DNA from: Gelidibacter pelagius
GTDB taxonomy: Bacteria; Bacteroidota; Bacteroidia; Flavobacteriales; Flavobacteriaceae
Length of the DNA: 64,000 bases
Direction of reading: 5' to 3'
NCBI RefSeq assembly: GCF_017581925.1
Contig: NZ_JAGEVG010000001.1
Coordinates: 124,001-188,000 of the forward strand
The number at the start of each line of letters is the position of its first letter. Position 1 is the stretch's first letter. Of the stretch, positions 8,972 to 18,557 are shown piece by piece. The position numbers were made by a program, and so were the translations under genes. Below the pieces are notes generated by a model. The model was given only the letters and a program-made list of their open reading frames with translations. It had not been told where the DNA came from and ran no database searches.

Positions 8972-10024
8972 CTATTTTCTCTTATAATTTTTAAGATACT
9001 TATTTAACGAAAGTAATAATAATACTAGTGCAGTAACTATTAAGAATAGAACAGGTATTAGAAATTTATTGCTTTTTAAAATACCTGAATCACGTACTCC
9101 TTTTCTAGGAAAATCAGAAATTACGTTTAAAATGCTAGACTTATTTCCTCGTTCATTGTTTAGTTCAACGAGTCCTATCTTCAATTCGTCCATTTTATTG
9201 ATCAATGAAAGTTCTTTGTTATTCTGTTCTCCAGTTTCGCCAAGACTAATATTTGTTCCTTGAATGGCACGCTCTGCTTCTTTAAGCATGACCTTTTTAT
9301 ATAATAACTGCAAAGAATCTATTTCAGCAATTTGTTTTTTATAAAGACTATCTTGTAATTTTATATTGCTATCGCTAATGTTCTTTTGCAGATTAAAATA
9401 GCTGTTATTTGAAATAGAAGAGATAATGGCAGGCTGAATTCTTTTTGCCACAGTATTGTCACTTGCGGTAACGGAAATCGTATGAAACCGAGCATCAAAA
9501 GAATTAAAATTCTTAAGATATGCTTTCATATCTATCGCTTTTTTAGTTGTGCTATCTAAACTACGCACAAACCTATCAAATAATACAATCTTCTGATTTT
9601 CATCTGAGTAGGACTCGACACTAAAATTCTTTATGGATATGGCTTCCTTTGTAGTAATGTTTAGTGCTTCAGAAAGGGACAGAGAATCTTTGGCCTTTGC
9701 TAGTTCCTTATAAAATCCAACATTGTTATAAAGCTGTTGAACACTATTAAAATTAGGCTCAATAACCATGGTTGAAACATATAATGGTTCTTTCTTTATA
9801 TCTAAAATGGTTCCTAATATAACCCCTACAACAACTACAGCAACAAGTTTTACAAAATGCTTTTGAATGAAGAGCAAAAACAAAACGACAACTCCAAATA
9901 AGCCTGTAAAAATACGGCCTATAAACCGATAAAACCGTGAAAACAGCCTCCCAATAGCATTAAATAATTGGCCCAAATCAACCTCCTCATTTTGGGGCTG
10001 ATCTTTTCTTAAATCGTCATTCAT
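8972..10024 (-). CDS. Wzz-like polysaccharide chain-length / co-polymerase protein
   Basis: This 350-aa protein has an acidic N-terminal tail, two closely spaced hydrophobic segments (about 41-53 and 58-75), a long periplasmic region of about 240 residues rich in predicted helix, and a C-terminal membrane segment (about 322-341) followed by basic residues. A periplasmic helical domain held between membrane anchors is the layout of polysaccharide co-polymerases such as Wzz, which set O-antigen chain length with Wzy. There is no kinase domain. The extra N-terminal hydrophobic stretch is unusual for Wzz. Position directly before rfbB supports the role. The assignment is by architecture and context rather than a clear motif. 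Confidence 0.65.
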   Translation of the reverse strand: MNDDLRKDQPQNEEVDLGQLFNAIGRLFSRFYRFIGRIFTGLFGVVVLFLLFIQKHFVKLVAVVVVGVILGTILDIKKEPLYVSTMVIEPNFNSVQQLYNNVGFYKELAKAKDSLSLSEALNITTKEAISIKNFSVESYSDENQKIVLFDRFVRSLDSTTKKAIDMKAYLKNFNSFDARFHTISVTASDNTVAKRIQPAIISSISNNSYFNLQKNISDSNIKLQDSLYKKQIAEIDSLQLLYKKVMLKEAERAIQGTNISLGETGEQNNKELSLINKMDELKIGLVELNNERGNKSSILNVISDFPRKGVRDSGILKSNKFLIPVLFLIVTALVLLLLSLNKYLKNYKRK

Positions 10025-10031
10025 AACTTTA

Positions 10032-11717
10032 TTAGTTAAATATTTGCTGTAATATTTTTCTAGTGATCAAATAGGTTGGTTTTACGCCCGTAGTTCCCAA
10101 GCCGCCAGACGCTAAAGTGCTTCCAGTTTCTAAGGGGTTGTCACTGGCATAATACGCATATCTGACTTTAACATTGGGATTGATACTGCCTCTCACTTTT
10201 GATGCTGCCTGTATTGCCTTTTGATAATGGGCGCCTTCCATTTCCAATCCAATGACATTCCAGGTGGAATTGAAAAAGAATTTTAAAATCTCTTTATTTT
10301 GAAGCGAAGTTCCTAAAACAGTAATCATTGTCCCTTCATACACGTCAATGCCATGCCCTTCAAAATCCGATTTAGAGAGTTGATTATCCAATGGATAATT
10401 ATCCGCAGTTCCTTCAAAAATATGCGCCGATGGGATCATTATGTCGCCCTTTCCACCTTCCAAAATTCCAGCTTTCCCCATAATGGAAATAGAATCAATG
10501 TTCAAATGGATCTGTTTATCCTTTAATTTAATCGGCTTTAGAAGCTCATCAATGGTTTCATAAGCTTGTTCTCCAAAGGCGTAATCCATGACAAAGAGGA
10601 CTGGTTTTTCTGAATCCTCAAACACTTTAGAAGCCTCCAGATCTGTTTTCTTAAAATCGATCTTGGCGGTATCGAAAATTTGTACGTCGATATTGGTACC
10701 CGAAGTATCTGGAATATAGATCATTCCTTTTGACAAGGCTTCTTTCGTCACTTTATTTCGTAATTCTTGATTTTCCTTTTGACTCAATGCCTCATAGACT
10801 TCAAACATGCTCTTTTTTGCAGCCATAGTCTTTAATGCCTGAGATGCAAAAATAGAATTCATAACACTGTGCATATTTGCACTAATCACATGGATAGGAC
10901 GATCGATAAGTCCATTTTTTATTAAGGCTTCCTTAATGGTATCTGACCAAATTTCGCCATGGATATGATGGCCCAAGCGCTCTCTTAACACAGGACTGAA
11001 GGTTACTGTTCGTCCTTTGTTATTGACCACTTCCTCAATAGCCAGCTTACCTAACCAATAGATTAAATGGAGAAAGCGTTCCGGTTGGTCGGGTAATGAA
11101 AAGGAACTATACATGGTGGTGAGTTCATTGAATGTCCGGCCCAAAATATTTGCGGTATGTGCAATGGCAATCTCACGCTCTTCTTGCGTCAATTCTTGAT
11201 TGGAAAGCACTGCCTTTTCAAGTTTTAACCAATCACGAGTCGTAGTCCCCTCTTCATCAATAAGAACACGCTTGCTTATTTTGTGAGACTCCACAAACAT
11301 AAAAGTCAAGTGGGTTAAAATATCATAGATTTCTGAGCGTCCACGGGTGATTTCAATATTCATTTGCTCATTATCTATCCGGAAACAATTTCGTCTTCTT
11401 TTTGGAGGAATGATAGCTTTAAAATGTGAATTGCTATAGCCTTCATCACTCGTTAAATTTATAAAAGTGCATTCTTCTATTCCATAGGGTAGCCTATCAA
11501 CAACATAAAGCAAACCTTCTAGCTCTGCCTTTTCATCTCCAATAGAGCCATAAATCTCAGGTCTTAAAAGTAATAACGACTCCCGAAGGGTTTCACCAGA
11601 AACGCCCATAGGTTTGTAAAATCCACGATTAAACAAATGGCGCATTGTAATATACATTCTTTCAATGGCATTTGAGCTTTCCTGAGCTCTCGTTCGGGCA
11701 TGATGCTTTTTATTCAT
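10032..11717 (-). CDS. Conserved Bacteroidetes protein with nucleoside-phosphorylase-like C-terminal half
   Basis: This 561-aa protein resembles a conserved Bacteroidetes family that I believe is catalogued as DUF6909, but I am not certain of the number. The N-terminal ~300 residues are mostly helical and unassigned. The C-terminal half carries features of the nucleoside phosphorylase/MTA nucleosidase fold: a glycine-rich GKAGILEGGKGDIMIPSAHI (414-433), GLEMEGAHYQKAI (490-502) like the substrate-binding Glu-Met-Glu segment, and YYASDNP (522-528) like the catalytic Ser-Asp. This suggests binding or cleavage of a nucleoside or sugar phosphate, but activity is inferred only. No signal peptide is seen, so it is probably cytosolic. 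It lies between GH3 (29 bp) and the Wzz-like gene (7 bp). Confidence 0.7.
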   Translation of the reverse strand: MNKKHHARTRAQESSNAIERMYITMRHLFNRGFYKPMGVSGETLRESLLLLRPEIYGSIGDEKAELEGLLYVVDRLPYGIEECTFINLTSDEGYSNSHFKAIIPPKRRRNCFRIDNEQMNIEITRGRSEIYDILTHLTFMFVESHKISKRVLIDEEGTTTRDWLKLEKAVLSNQELTQEEREIAIAHTANILGRTFNELTTMYSSFSLPDQPERFLHLIYWLGKLAIEEVVNNKGRTVTFSPVLRERLGHHIHGEIWSDTIKEALIKNGLIDRPIHVISANMHSVMNSIFASQALKTMAAKKSMFEVYEALSQKENQELRNKVTKEALSKGMIYIPDTSGTNIDVQIFDTAKIDFKKTDLEASKVFEDSEKPVLFVMDYAFGEQAYETIDELLKPIKLKDKQIHLNIDSISIMGKAGILEGGKGDIMIPSAHIFEGTADNYPLDNQLSKSDFEGHGIDVYEGTMITVLGTSLQNKEILKFFFNSTWNVIGLEMEGAHYQKAIQAASKVRGSINPNVKVRYAYYASDNPLETGSTLASGGLGTTGVKPTYLITRKILQQIFN

Positions 11718-11746
11718 AAGTTAGTGTTTAGCTTGTAAAGATAGGA

Positions 11747-13249
11747 TTATTTAGTTAAATTTTGTTCGGTTATAGCGTCTGCTATTTTTCGGTCGTTTGA
11801 TAGTCTGGGCAGTTTATTTTGACCTCCCAATTTTCCTATGGATTTCATATAATCTTGAAAACCATTCTTTTTGACCCTCGAAATCTTTAATGGCTGCAAC
11901 ACTTTACCTTGAATCAAATCTAAATAGTAACTGTTTTGTTTTTGAAGTGACATTTCAATTTTCTCTGCCAATTGCGATAGATTATCAGGCTCGTTTTCAA
12001 ATTCAATAAACCATTCATGATATGGTAATCCGCTGGGCGGATTGATTTGAGGTGCTACCGTAAATTCTGAAACTTGAATGTTGGAGCCCTCAACTGCATC
12101 ATGAAGTGCTTGTTCTACCTCCTTACCTATCACGTGTTCACCAAAAGCAGAAATAAAATGTTTAATTCGACCTGAAACTATAACCCGATAGGGTCTTAAA
12201 GAGGTAAACTGGATCGTATCGCCAATATTATAGGCCCAAAGACCAGCTGTTGACGAAATGATCATAACATAATTGGTGCCCAATTCCACATCTTTGATCG
12301 TAATCCGTTTTGGATGCTCTTCAAAAAATTCGTCCGCCTTAATAAACTCATAGAAGATACCTGAGTTTAATTGCAGCAGCATGCCTTTTTGATCCTGCCG
12401 ATCTTGGTAGGCAAAAAATCCCTCGCTGGCAGGATAGAGTTCTATGCTATCTACCTTTCGTCCTATTAGGCTCTCAAATTTTGCGCGATAAGGTTCATAG
12501 TTCACGCCTCCAAAAATAAATAGGTTGAAGTTTTTAAAAACCTCACCAACTTTTTTTCCTGTTTTTTGATTGATTTTTTCAAAATACATTTGAACCCAAG
12601 ATGGAATTCCAGAAATAACAGTCATATTTTCTGGCAGGGTTTCAGCGACAATGGCCTCTACTTTAGTCTCCCAATCTTCAATACAATTGGTCTCCCAAGA
12701 AGGCATTCTGTTTTTTTGAAGATATTTTGGGACGTAATGGGCAACGATACCTGATAAACGCCCAAGTTGAATCCCGTTTCGTTCATTTAAAATCGGGCTG
12801 CCTTGAAGAAAAATCATTTTTCCATTTACAAACTCAGAATTCCCAGTTTCCGCAATATACAGAAGGATGGCATTTCTGGCAGCTTCAACATGTGTTGGCA
12901 TGCTTTCTTTGGTAAGTGGAATATATTTTGAACCCGAAGTGGTTCCGGAGGTTTTTGCAAAATAGAGCGGCTTGCCCTTCCACAGAATATCAGGTTCTCC
13001 CGCAACAACTCGTTCAACATAAGGTTTTAGGCCTTCATAATCGCGTACAGGAACTTGCGAAACAAAGTCTGCATGTGATTTGATATTATTAAAATCATGA
13101 TCCTTACCAAACTGCGTATCCTTGGCCTCATCCATAAGGCTTTTAAATACCGCTTGTTGGGTTTCAATGGGGTTATTGGCCCATTTTAAAACCGACTTTC
13201 TAATAGCGTGCGCAAAGACTTTGGCAAGAGCCGATTTTAGTGTGAACAT
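11747..13249 (-). CDS. GH3 auxin-responsive-promoter family protein (acyl-adenylate forming)
   Basis: A 500-aa protein of the GH3 fold, which belongs to the ANL adenylating enzymes. Plant members join amino acids to acyl acids. Bacterial members are common in Bacteroidetes and their substrate is not known to me. The ATP-binding P-loop equivalent is AKTSGTTSGSKYIPLT (98-113). LYPASEGFFAYQD and YRVIVSGRIKHFISAFGEHV match the second and third adenylation motifs. Its ATG shares a base with the stop of the M23 gene upstream (TAATG), so the two are coupled. Placement before polysaccharide genes does not by itself show a role in that pathway. Confidence 0.88.
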   Translation of the reverse strand: MFTLKSALAKVFAHAIRKSVLKWANNPIETQQAVFKSLMDEAKDTQFGKDHDFNNIKSHADFVSQVPVRDYEGLKPYVERVVAGEPDILWKGKPLYFAKTSGTTSGSKYIPLTKESMPTHVEAARNAILLYIAETGNSEFVNGKMIFLQGSPILNERNGIQLGRLSGIVAHYVPKYLQKNRMPSWETNCIEDWETKVEAIVAETLPENMTVISGIPSWVQMYFEKINQKTGKKVGEVFKNFNLFIFGGVNYEPYRAKFESLIGRKVDSIELYPASEGFFAYQDRQDQKGMLLQLNSGIFYEFIKADEFFEEHPKRITIKDVELGTNYVMIISSTAGLWAYNIGDTIQFTSLRPYRVIVSGRIKHFISAFGEHVIGKEVEQALHDAVEGSNIQVSEFTVAPQINPPSGLPYHEWFIEFENEPDNLSQLAEKIEMSLQKQNSYYLDLIQGKVLQPLKISRVKKNGFQDYMKSIGKLGGQNKLPRLSNDRKIADAITEQNLTK

Positions 13250-14115
13250 TATTTAAAGTCTATAAAATTGGTTGGGTTAATGGGATAGCCTTTACTCCAT
13301 AATTCAAAGTGCAAATGGGGCCCTGTAGAATATTCTCCAGTGCTTCCGGCCATGGCAATGACTTCTCCAGCTTTAACTATATCTCCTTGTTCTTTGGTTA
13401 ACGACGCATTGTGCTTATATACCGAGATGAGTTCATAACTGTGCTCTATAATGACCACATATCCCGTTTCTGATGTCCATTCCGCAAAAATAACAGTGCC
13501 ATCAGCAGTGGCCTTAACCGGCGTGTTTTTAGCAACAATAATATCTACGGCATAATGCTTTTCCTTGACATTATAGCCTTCTGAAATGTTTCCGTTTACC
13601 GGTGGAAACAAAACAAAATTTGAAGCTGAGATAGCCGATTCAAAAAAGTTGTATTTATCCTCCTTATCTACTCTTTCACGTAATAAGGAATCTTGTTTGG
13701 TAGGTTGTATCGTCAATTTCCCTGGTTCTTCATTAAAAGCGTTTAAAATAGAATCCTTATTGAATTCCACAGTTTTAACATCACCTGTAAGTACACGTTT
13801 AATGGAAGCGAAATATTTTTCGTTGACATCAATAACCTGTTTCAAAGAATCTGTTTTAAAACTGAGTTGTGTCGCTTGTTTTTTTAATTTGGCTGAAGAA
13901 TATCCAGGAATATACTCTCTTAAAGGTGTAAATGCGATTAAAAAAATAGTCCCAAATACGAGAAGTATGCTGCCTAATGATACAATAACAAACACATTTA
14001 AGCGCGTTAATTTAATAGCAAAGCGCTCTTCAAAGGTATCTTCATTAAGTACGACCAAACGGTACTTATGAAGTAGTTTTCTTGTGAATTTCTTCTCTTT
14101 TTTTCTAGTGGTCAT
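13249..14115 (-). CDS. M23 family metallopeptidase (LytM domain)
   Basis: A 288-aa membrane-anchored peptidoglycan endopeptidase. A basic N-terminus precedes one membrane segment (about 42-64), then a helical spacer, then a LytM domain over the last ~100 residues. The zinc ligands are visible: H and D in KHYAVD, the later KHN histidine, and HLH in GPHLHFELW. The domain therefore looks catalytically complete, unlike EnvC/NlpD-type activators. The ATG at 14115 is chosen. A TTG nine bases upstream (14124) is open too, but it overlaps a TAATTTTG promoter-like motif. The gene opens the long minus-strand run down to rfbD and is divergent from tatA. Confidence 0.9.
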   Translation of the reverse strand: MTTRKKEKKFTRKLLHKYRLVVLNEDTFEERFAIKLTRLNVFVIVSLGSILLVFGTIFLIAFTPLREYIPGYSSAKLKKQATQLSFKTDSLKQVIDVNEKYFASIKRVLTGDVKTVEFNKDSILNAFNEEPGKLTIQPTKQDSLLRERVDKEDKYNFFESAISASNFVLFPPVNGNISEGYNVKEKHYAVDIIVAKNTPVKATADGTVIFAEWTSETGYVVIIEHSYELISVYKHNASLTKEQGDIVKAGEVIAMAGSTGEYSTGPHLHFELWSKGYPINPTNFIDFK

Positions 14116-14228
14116 GCCGAACAAAATTAAATAAAATTAAGCCAATCTTTATTGACTTTCATCTAAAGTTTATTTTTAACGCATAATTTGAAGTTTAATT
14201 ATTAAATTTGCAGTTCAAATAAAATGTT

Positions 14229-14423
14229 ATGATAGCATCAAGTATTTTTTTAGCGGTTGGACCATGGCAAATAGTAGTCGTAGTCGTATTGGTATTATTG
14301 CTTTTTGGAGGCAAGAAAATCCCAGAACTCATGAGAGGATTAGGAAGTGGCATTAAAGAGTTCAAGGATGCCAGTAAAGAAGATGGCGATGAAACAAAAA
14401 CATCTACTGATAAAAACAAGTAA
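14229..14423 (+). CDS. tatA: Sec-independent translocase protein TatA/E
   Basis: A 64-aa protein with a single N-terminal membrane helix ([17 protein letters not shown]), the conserved [14 protein letters not shown] hinge and amphipathic helix, and a charged hydrophilic tail. It is the pore-forming component of the twin-arginine export system. Size and motif order are exactly those of TatA/E. tatC is not adjacent. A possible -7 motif TAAATTTG lies at 14203-14210, about 20 bases before the ATG. A strong hairpin follows the stop codon. Confidence 0.93.
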   Translation: MIASSIFLAVGPWQIVVVVVLVLLLFGGKKIPELMRGLGSGIKEFKDASKEDGDETKTSTDKNK

Positions 14424-14440
14424 TTATATCCTATATAAAA

Positions 14441-14476
14441 AAAAAAGAGCCAACTTAATCGTTGGCTCTTTTTTTA
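14441..14476. terminator. Bidirectional intrinsic terminator between tatA and the DUF4837 gene
   Basis: A perfect 9-bp stem, AGAGCCAAC (14446-14454) and GTTGGCTCT (14461-14469), encloses a 6-base loop. It has an A-run before it and a T-run after it, so it can end transcripts from both converging genes. Confidence 0.9.
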
Positions 14477-14497
14477 TGTATACGCTGTTTAAGACCA

Positions 14498-15469
14498 TTA
14501 TTTTATCTTAATGGATTTTATGATAGCTTCCAATTCAAAAATATTATTGCGTTTTTCAACCGATGGTGAAAATACATAACCTTCAATAACCACATACCTG
14601 TTATTCGTTTTATCTTCAATGGCGTAGTTTATAAATGGTCCTGCCATAAAAGCATTCTTCACGTCCCAAATGCCTCTTGATTCAAATGCCGGTTTTCCAT
14701 CAATAGTCGTTTCATTTAAATAAGGTGTATAAGCTTCTTCAGTAATCATATAAGAACCTTCCACCGGACCAGGAATATGAACTTTTCCAATAGAATCTCT
14801 CATTCTCACTATATCCACAATGGCACTATCTCCTTTATTTATGGTACTAAGTGGCACTTCATAAATCATGATGTCCATAGTGCCCGTAGGAATATCTTTT
14901 CTGATCCAAAAGAAATCCTTTTCTTGCTTTGCGATGCGATAAGCGGTCTGAAAGTTCAATTTGACGCCTAAAGTTTCCTGAAGTGGTTGATCATCCATTA
15001 ACGAAATCTTAATGCGACGTTGGTTTTCTTTTAATTCTTCCTTTTTAAAAGCAGCGATTATTTTGTCACCATTGTTTTTTAATTGATCATTAATTTCCTG
15101 ATCTGTTTTTCCAGAAACAACAACAACGGTTTGAGGCCTTGCGTAAACATTATTTTTAATGGCCATCCCAGCTTCTCCGCCCTTTTCTATCTTTAAAATA
15201 ATTCTGTTTTTAGTCGCAAATCCCTCAAATACCATAGGTGGCATTTGGTTCAGAGAAAACACGGGTTCCTCCGGAGTTAAAAGTGGAATAGACGCTGCAA
15301 CAACGTCTCTAATGGTCTCGCCTACATTGTCGTCCCACAGTAGGTTATCAACGACCACCAAAAGGTTATTAATGTTCCCATTGGATGAAGGAATGATTCG
15401 TTGATCTTTACCATTGTTACAGGAAGTAAACAAGATTAAAGAAATAGCAATAGCGTAAATTGTTTTCAT
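14498..15469 (-). CDS. DUF4837 family lipoprotein
   Basis: A 323-aa predicted lipoprotein. The signal peptide ends in LFTSC with C17 as the lipidation site. The mature part begins with a Ser/Asn-rich spacer and a segment LLVVVDNLLWDDNVGETIRD that I recognise from the Flavobacteria family DUF4837. No catalytic motif is visible and the function is unknown. It lies 25 bp downstream of the transglycosylase gene on the same strand, so they are probably co-transcribed and both act at the envelope. Confidence 0.82.
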   Translation of the reverse strand: MKTIYAIAISLILFTSCNNGKDQRIIPSSNGNINNLLVVVDNLLWDDNVGETIRDVVAASIPLLTPEEPVFSLNQMPPMVFEGFATKNRIILKIEKGGEAGMAIKNNVYARPQTVVVVSGKTDQEINDQLKNNGDKIIAAFKKEELKENQRRIKISLMDDQPLQETLGVKLNFQTAYRIAKQEKDFFWIRKDIPTGTMDIMIYEVPLSTINKGDSAIVDIVRMRDSIGKVHIPGPVEGSYMITEEAYTPYLNETTIDGKPAFESRGIWDVKNAFMAGPFINYAIEDKTNNRYVVIEGYVFSPSVEKRNNIFELEAIIKSIKIK

Positions 15470-15494
15470 GATGTGGTTTTAAATTTTATAACAC

Positions 15495-17084
15495 TTAACG
15501 CGAAAGTTTAAGTGTTGTTCCTACTTTTAAATTACTACCACTAATATCGTTCCAATCTTTGATATTCTGAATTGAAACTCCAGGAAATTTTCTTGAAATG
15601 CTCCATAAGGAATCTCCAGACCTCACTTTATAGGTCTGAGAAGCGCTCGGGGCACTATTTGGGATATTTGATTTTGTAGAAACATTGGACACTGATTTTG
15701 ATGCAGAAGTAGTCGGTTGAGTCCTGTAAACAGTAAGACGCTGACCTATTTTTAAATTGTTACTCCGCAGACCATTCCATTGTTTCAGTTGCGAAACACG
15801 TACATTGAACTGTCTTGCTATTTTTCCTAAATTATCACCAGACACCACCCTATACGTCGATTTGGTTTCTGAATTAAACAATTGAGGCAAAGGTTTTTCG
15901 CGCTTATTCATTTCATTGTTGACAAACTCATAAATGCTAGCTTCATTGGTCACAAACTTTCCAACGGCATGTCTTGGCAACCTTAAGGTATAATTCTTTC
16001 CTTCAACATAGGGAATGATATCCAACTTATAAGAAGGATTTAAAAACTGAAGTTCTTCCATTGGCAGTTCCAACAGTTCAGATACCTGATCCAGACTGAT
16101 CGTCTGCTTAACGTGAATAGTATCCGTATCAATATATCTAAAATCTGGGCGGTGTTTTTTAAATCCATGTTCTTCAGCATATTCAAAAATATACATCGTT
16201 GCTAAAAACGCCGGTAAATAACCTGCAGTTTCCCTTGGCAAATAAGGTCTGATATTCCAATAGTTTTCATAACCTCCTGAACGGCGAATCGCTTTACTGA
16301 CGTTGCCCGGACCACAATTATAAGAGGCTAAAGCCAAATCCCAATCTCCAAAAATTTCATATAACCTAGCGAGATATTTACTGGCCGCTTCTGTAGATTT
16401 GAGCGGATCACTTCGCTCATCCACATAACTGCTTACATTTAAGTCATATTGTTTCCCGGTAGCAAACATAAATTGCCATAAGCCTGTAGCCCCAACGCGA
16501 GACTTTGCTCTTGGTTTTAATGCCGATTCTACAATGGCCAAATATTTCACTTCCAGCGGGATGTTATAATTGTCCAATTCTCTTTCAAACATTGGGAAGT
16601 AATAATCACTCAAGGACATCAAACGCTCCAAAGAATTGCGCCTGTGTTTTAAGTAGGATTTGATGACACTTTCTAAAGACTCATTGTATTCAATATTAAA
16701 GGGAGTCTTGGCGCTCAACTTATGAAGCCGTGCCTTCAAAGTGTCAGTAGGCAGCTCTGGATAATCAACAGCATCATATTTCAAATCTGTTACAGAAGCA
16801 TAGATGCTATCAAACAATTCGTTGCTATATAATTCGTCAAGCCATTTTTGATCAAATTCTGAGGCCAATTGCAAATCTTCAATGGTTATTGTAGACAAGG
16901 AATCGACAACAGGTTCTATTTCCTTTATGGCCAAATTTTTCCCATCACTAATGGAATCAATTTGAACTGAAACAGTTTTATCGGGCGCAGTAGTAGTGTC
17001 CTTTTTTATAGTTTTTACTTGAGAAAAACTTAAGCCACATACACATAAGGCACCAAAAGTCAGAGATACTAGTTTTTGGTTCAT
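15495..17084 (-). CDS. MltD-like lytic transglycosylase with two LysM domains
   Basis: This 529-aa secreted enzyme cleaves peptidoglycan glycan strands to 1,6-anhydro ends. After a signal peptide (1-21) and an acidic linker, the SLT domain spans about 165-300. It has the catalytic glutamate E186 in YLAIVESALKPRAKS, then GATGLWQFM (198-206) and ALASYNCGPGNVSKAI (251-266). Two LysM repeats at about 410-453 and 484-528 (YRVVSGDNLGKIARQF and YKVRSGDSLWSISRKF) bind peptidoglycan. The overall layout matches MltD. It is followed by the DUF4837 lipoprotein gene. Confidence 0.93.
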   Translation of the reverse strand: MNQKLVSLTFGALCVCGLSFSQVKTIKKDTTTAPDKTVSVQIDSISDGKNLAIKEIEPVVDSLSTITIEDLQLASEFDQKWLDELYSNELFDSIYASVTDLKYDAVDYPELPTDTLKARLHKLSAKTPFNIEYNESLESVIKSYLKHRRNSLERLMSLSDYYFPMFERELDNYNIPLEVKYLAIVESALKPRAKSRVGATGLWQFMFATGKQYDLNVSSYVDERSDPLKSTEAASKYLARLYEIFGDWDLALASYNCGPGNVSKAIRRSGGYENYWNIRPYLPRETAGYLPAFLATMYIFEYAEEHGFKKHRPDFRYIDTDTIHVKQTISLDQVSELLELPMEELQFLNPSYKLDIIPYVEGKNYTLRLPRHAVGKFVTNEASIYEFVNNEMNKREKPLPQLFNSETKSTYRVVSGDNLGKIARQFNVRVSQLKQWNGLRSNNLKIGQRLTVYRTQPTTSASKSVSNVSTKSNIPNSAPSASQTYKVRSGDSLWSISRKFPGVSIQNIKDWNDISGSNLKVGTTLKLSR

Positions 17085-17247
17085 TAGTAAGGTATTTTAT
17101 AAATCAACGATGAGTTGGTTAAAATCGTACAATAATATCTAAAATGATCATACAAAACAACAATTTAACACACTAAACTGTATTTCATCGAATAAATCGT
17201 CGTTTTGTCTATGATTTCAATTGGATACATGAATCTTATCGATCTGC

Positions 17248-18435
17248 TTATTTCAAGATCGCTGCAATGCCAGGTAGTGTTTTTCCTTCCAGACTTTCAA
17301 GCATTGCGCCACCTCCTGTACTCACATAACTTACCTTATCTTCAAAACCAAATTGTTTCACAGCGGCTACTGAATCACCACCGCCTACAAGAGAAAAGGC
17401 ACCGTTTTTAGTGGCTTCCGCAATTGATTTTCCAAGTTCGATAGTTCCTTTCGCAAAATTCTCCATTTCAAAAACACCCAAAGGACCATTCCATAATATG
17501 GTCTTACATTGAAGCACGACTTCATGAAAATTTTCTATAGTTTGCGGACCTGCGTCCAAACCTTGCCATCCATCAGGAATTTCACTAACCTTTACAATTT
17601 GGGTTTTAGCATCATTGCTAAAAGAATCAGCAGCAATCACATCAACCGGAAGATGGACTTTTACATTTTTAGCCTTGGCTTTTTCGAGAATTTCCAAAGC
17701 CAATTCCATTTTGTCATCTTCACAAATAGAATCGCCAATTTTTCCACCTTGTGCTTTTACAAAAGTAAAAGTCATTCCACCTCCAATAATTAAGTGGTCA
17801 ACTTTATCCAATATGTTTTCAATAATTGTGATTTTAGAAGATACTTTAGCACCGCCAAGGATGGCCAAAACAGGTTTGTCTCCATTTTCCATCACTTTAT
17901 TGATACTTTCAATTTCCTGCTCCAATAAATAACCGAAGTATTTTCTTTCCGGGAAAAAATCGGCTATTACAGCCGTTGATGCATGTGCTCTATGTGCGGT
18001 TCCAAAAGCATCATTCACATAAACATCACCTAATTTAGATAGTTTTTCAGCAAAATCTCTATCTCCTGCCTCTTCCTCCTTATGAAATCTTAAATTCTCA
18101 AGCAGTAAAATTTCACCAGGTTTTAAATTATCCGACGCGGCTTGTGCTTCCCCACCGACACTATTGTTTACAAATATGGTTTTTACCCCAATAATATCTT
18201 CAACTTTATTATGGATATGTTTCAATGAAAATTCGCTCTGAAAGCCTTTTGGTCGTCCCAGATGTGACATTAAAATACAACTGCCTCCGTCTTCCAATAT
18301 TTTTAGTATTGTCGGTTTTGCTGCAACTATTCTACTATCATCAGTGACTGTAAATTGATCGTCCAAAGGCACGTTAAAATCTACTCTGATGAGCGCTTTT
18401 TTATCTTTAAAATTGAAGTTGTTCAAGGTTTTCAT
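17248..18435 (-). CDS. pgk: Phosphoglycerate kinase
   Basis: A 395-aa glycolytic enzyme that transfers phosphate between 1,3-bisphosphoglycerate and ADP. The N-terminal signature [22 protein letters not shown], the substrate segment [14 protein letters not shown] and the C-terminal nucleotide loop [13 protein letters not shown] are all present. Length is normal. A TACATTTG -7 motif lies about 28 bases before the ATG. It is transcribed alone, divergent from holB. Confidence 0.97.
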   Translation of the reverse strand: MKTLNNFNFKDKKALIRVDFNVPLDDQFTVTDDSRIVAAKPTILKILEDGGSCILMSHLGRPKGFQSEFSLKHIHNKVEDIIGVKTIFVNNSVGGEAQAASDNLKPGEILLLENLRFHKEEEAGDRDFAEKLSKLGDVYVNDAFGTAHRAHASTAVIADFFPERKYFGYLLEQEIESINKVMENGDKPVLAILGGAKVSSKITIIENILDKVDHLIIGGGMTFTFVKAQGGKIGDSICEDDKMELALEILEKAKAKNVKVHLPVDVIAADSFSNDAKTQIVKVSEIPDGWQGLDAGPQTIENFHEVVLQCKTILWNGPLGVFEMENFAKGTIELGKSIAEATKNGAFSLVGGGDSVAAVKQFGFEDKVSYVSTGGGAMLESLEGKTLPGIAAILK

Positions 18436-18462
18436 TGGTGTCTATTTTTTATAAAATGGAAA

Positions 18463-18470
18463 CAAATGTA
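18463..18470 (-). promoter_or_regulatory. pgk promoter, -7 motif
   Basis: TACATTTG on the minus strand fits the Bacteroidetes -7 consensus TAnnTTTG and would give a leader of about 20 bases before the pgk ATG. No clear -33 TTTG is seen. Confidence 0.5.
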
Positions 18471-18557
18471 ACCAATTCTGAAATGATAATAAATGCATTC
18501 TATTAGGAATTGGGTTTCCATAAATTTTTAATGAAAAAAAATACATAGTTTTGCGCC

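Noticed and set aside
12136-12143. CACGTG-type sequences as further parS sites
   Set aside because: CACGTG or near matches (such as 2629, 12136 and 22277) lack the GTTCC/GGAAC arms, so they are chance hexamers inside genes.
13586-14071. 161-codon plus-strand frame
   Set aside because: Shadow of the M23 peptidase gene, which has complete LytM metal-binding residues on the other strand.
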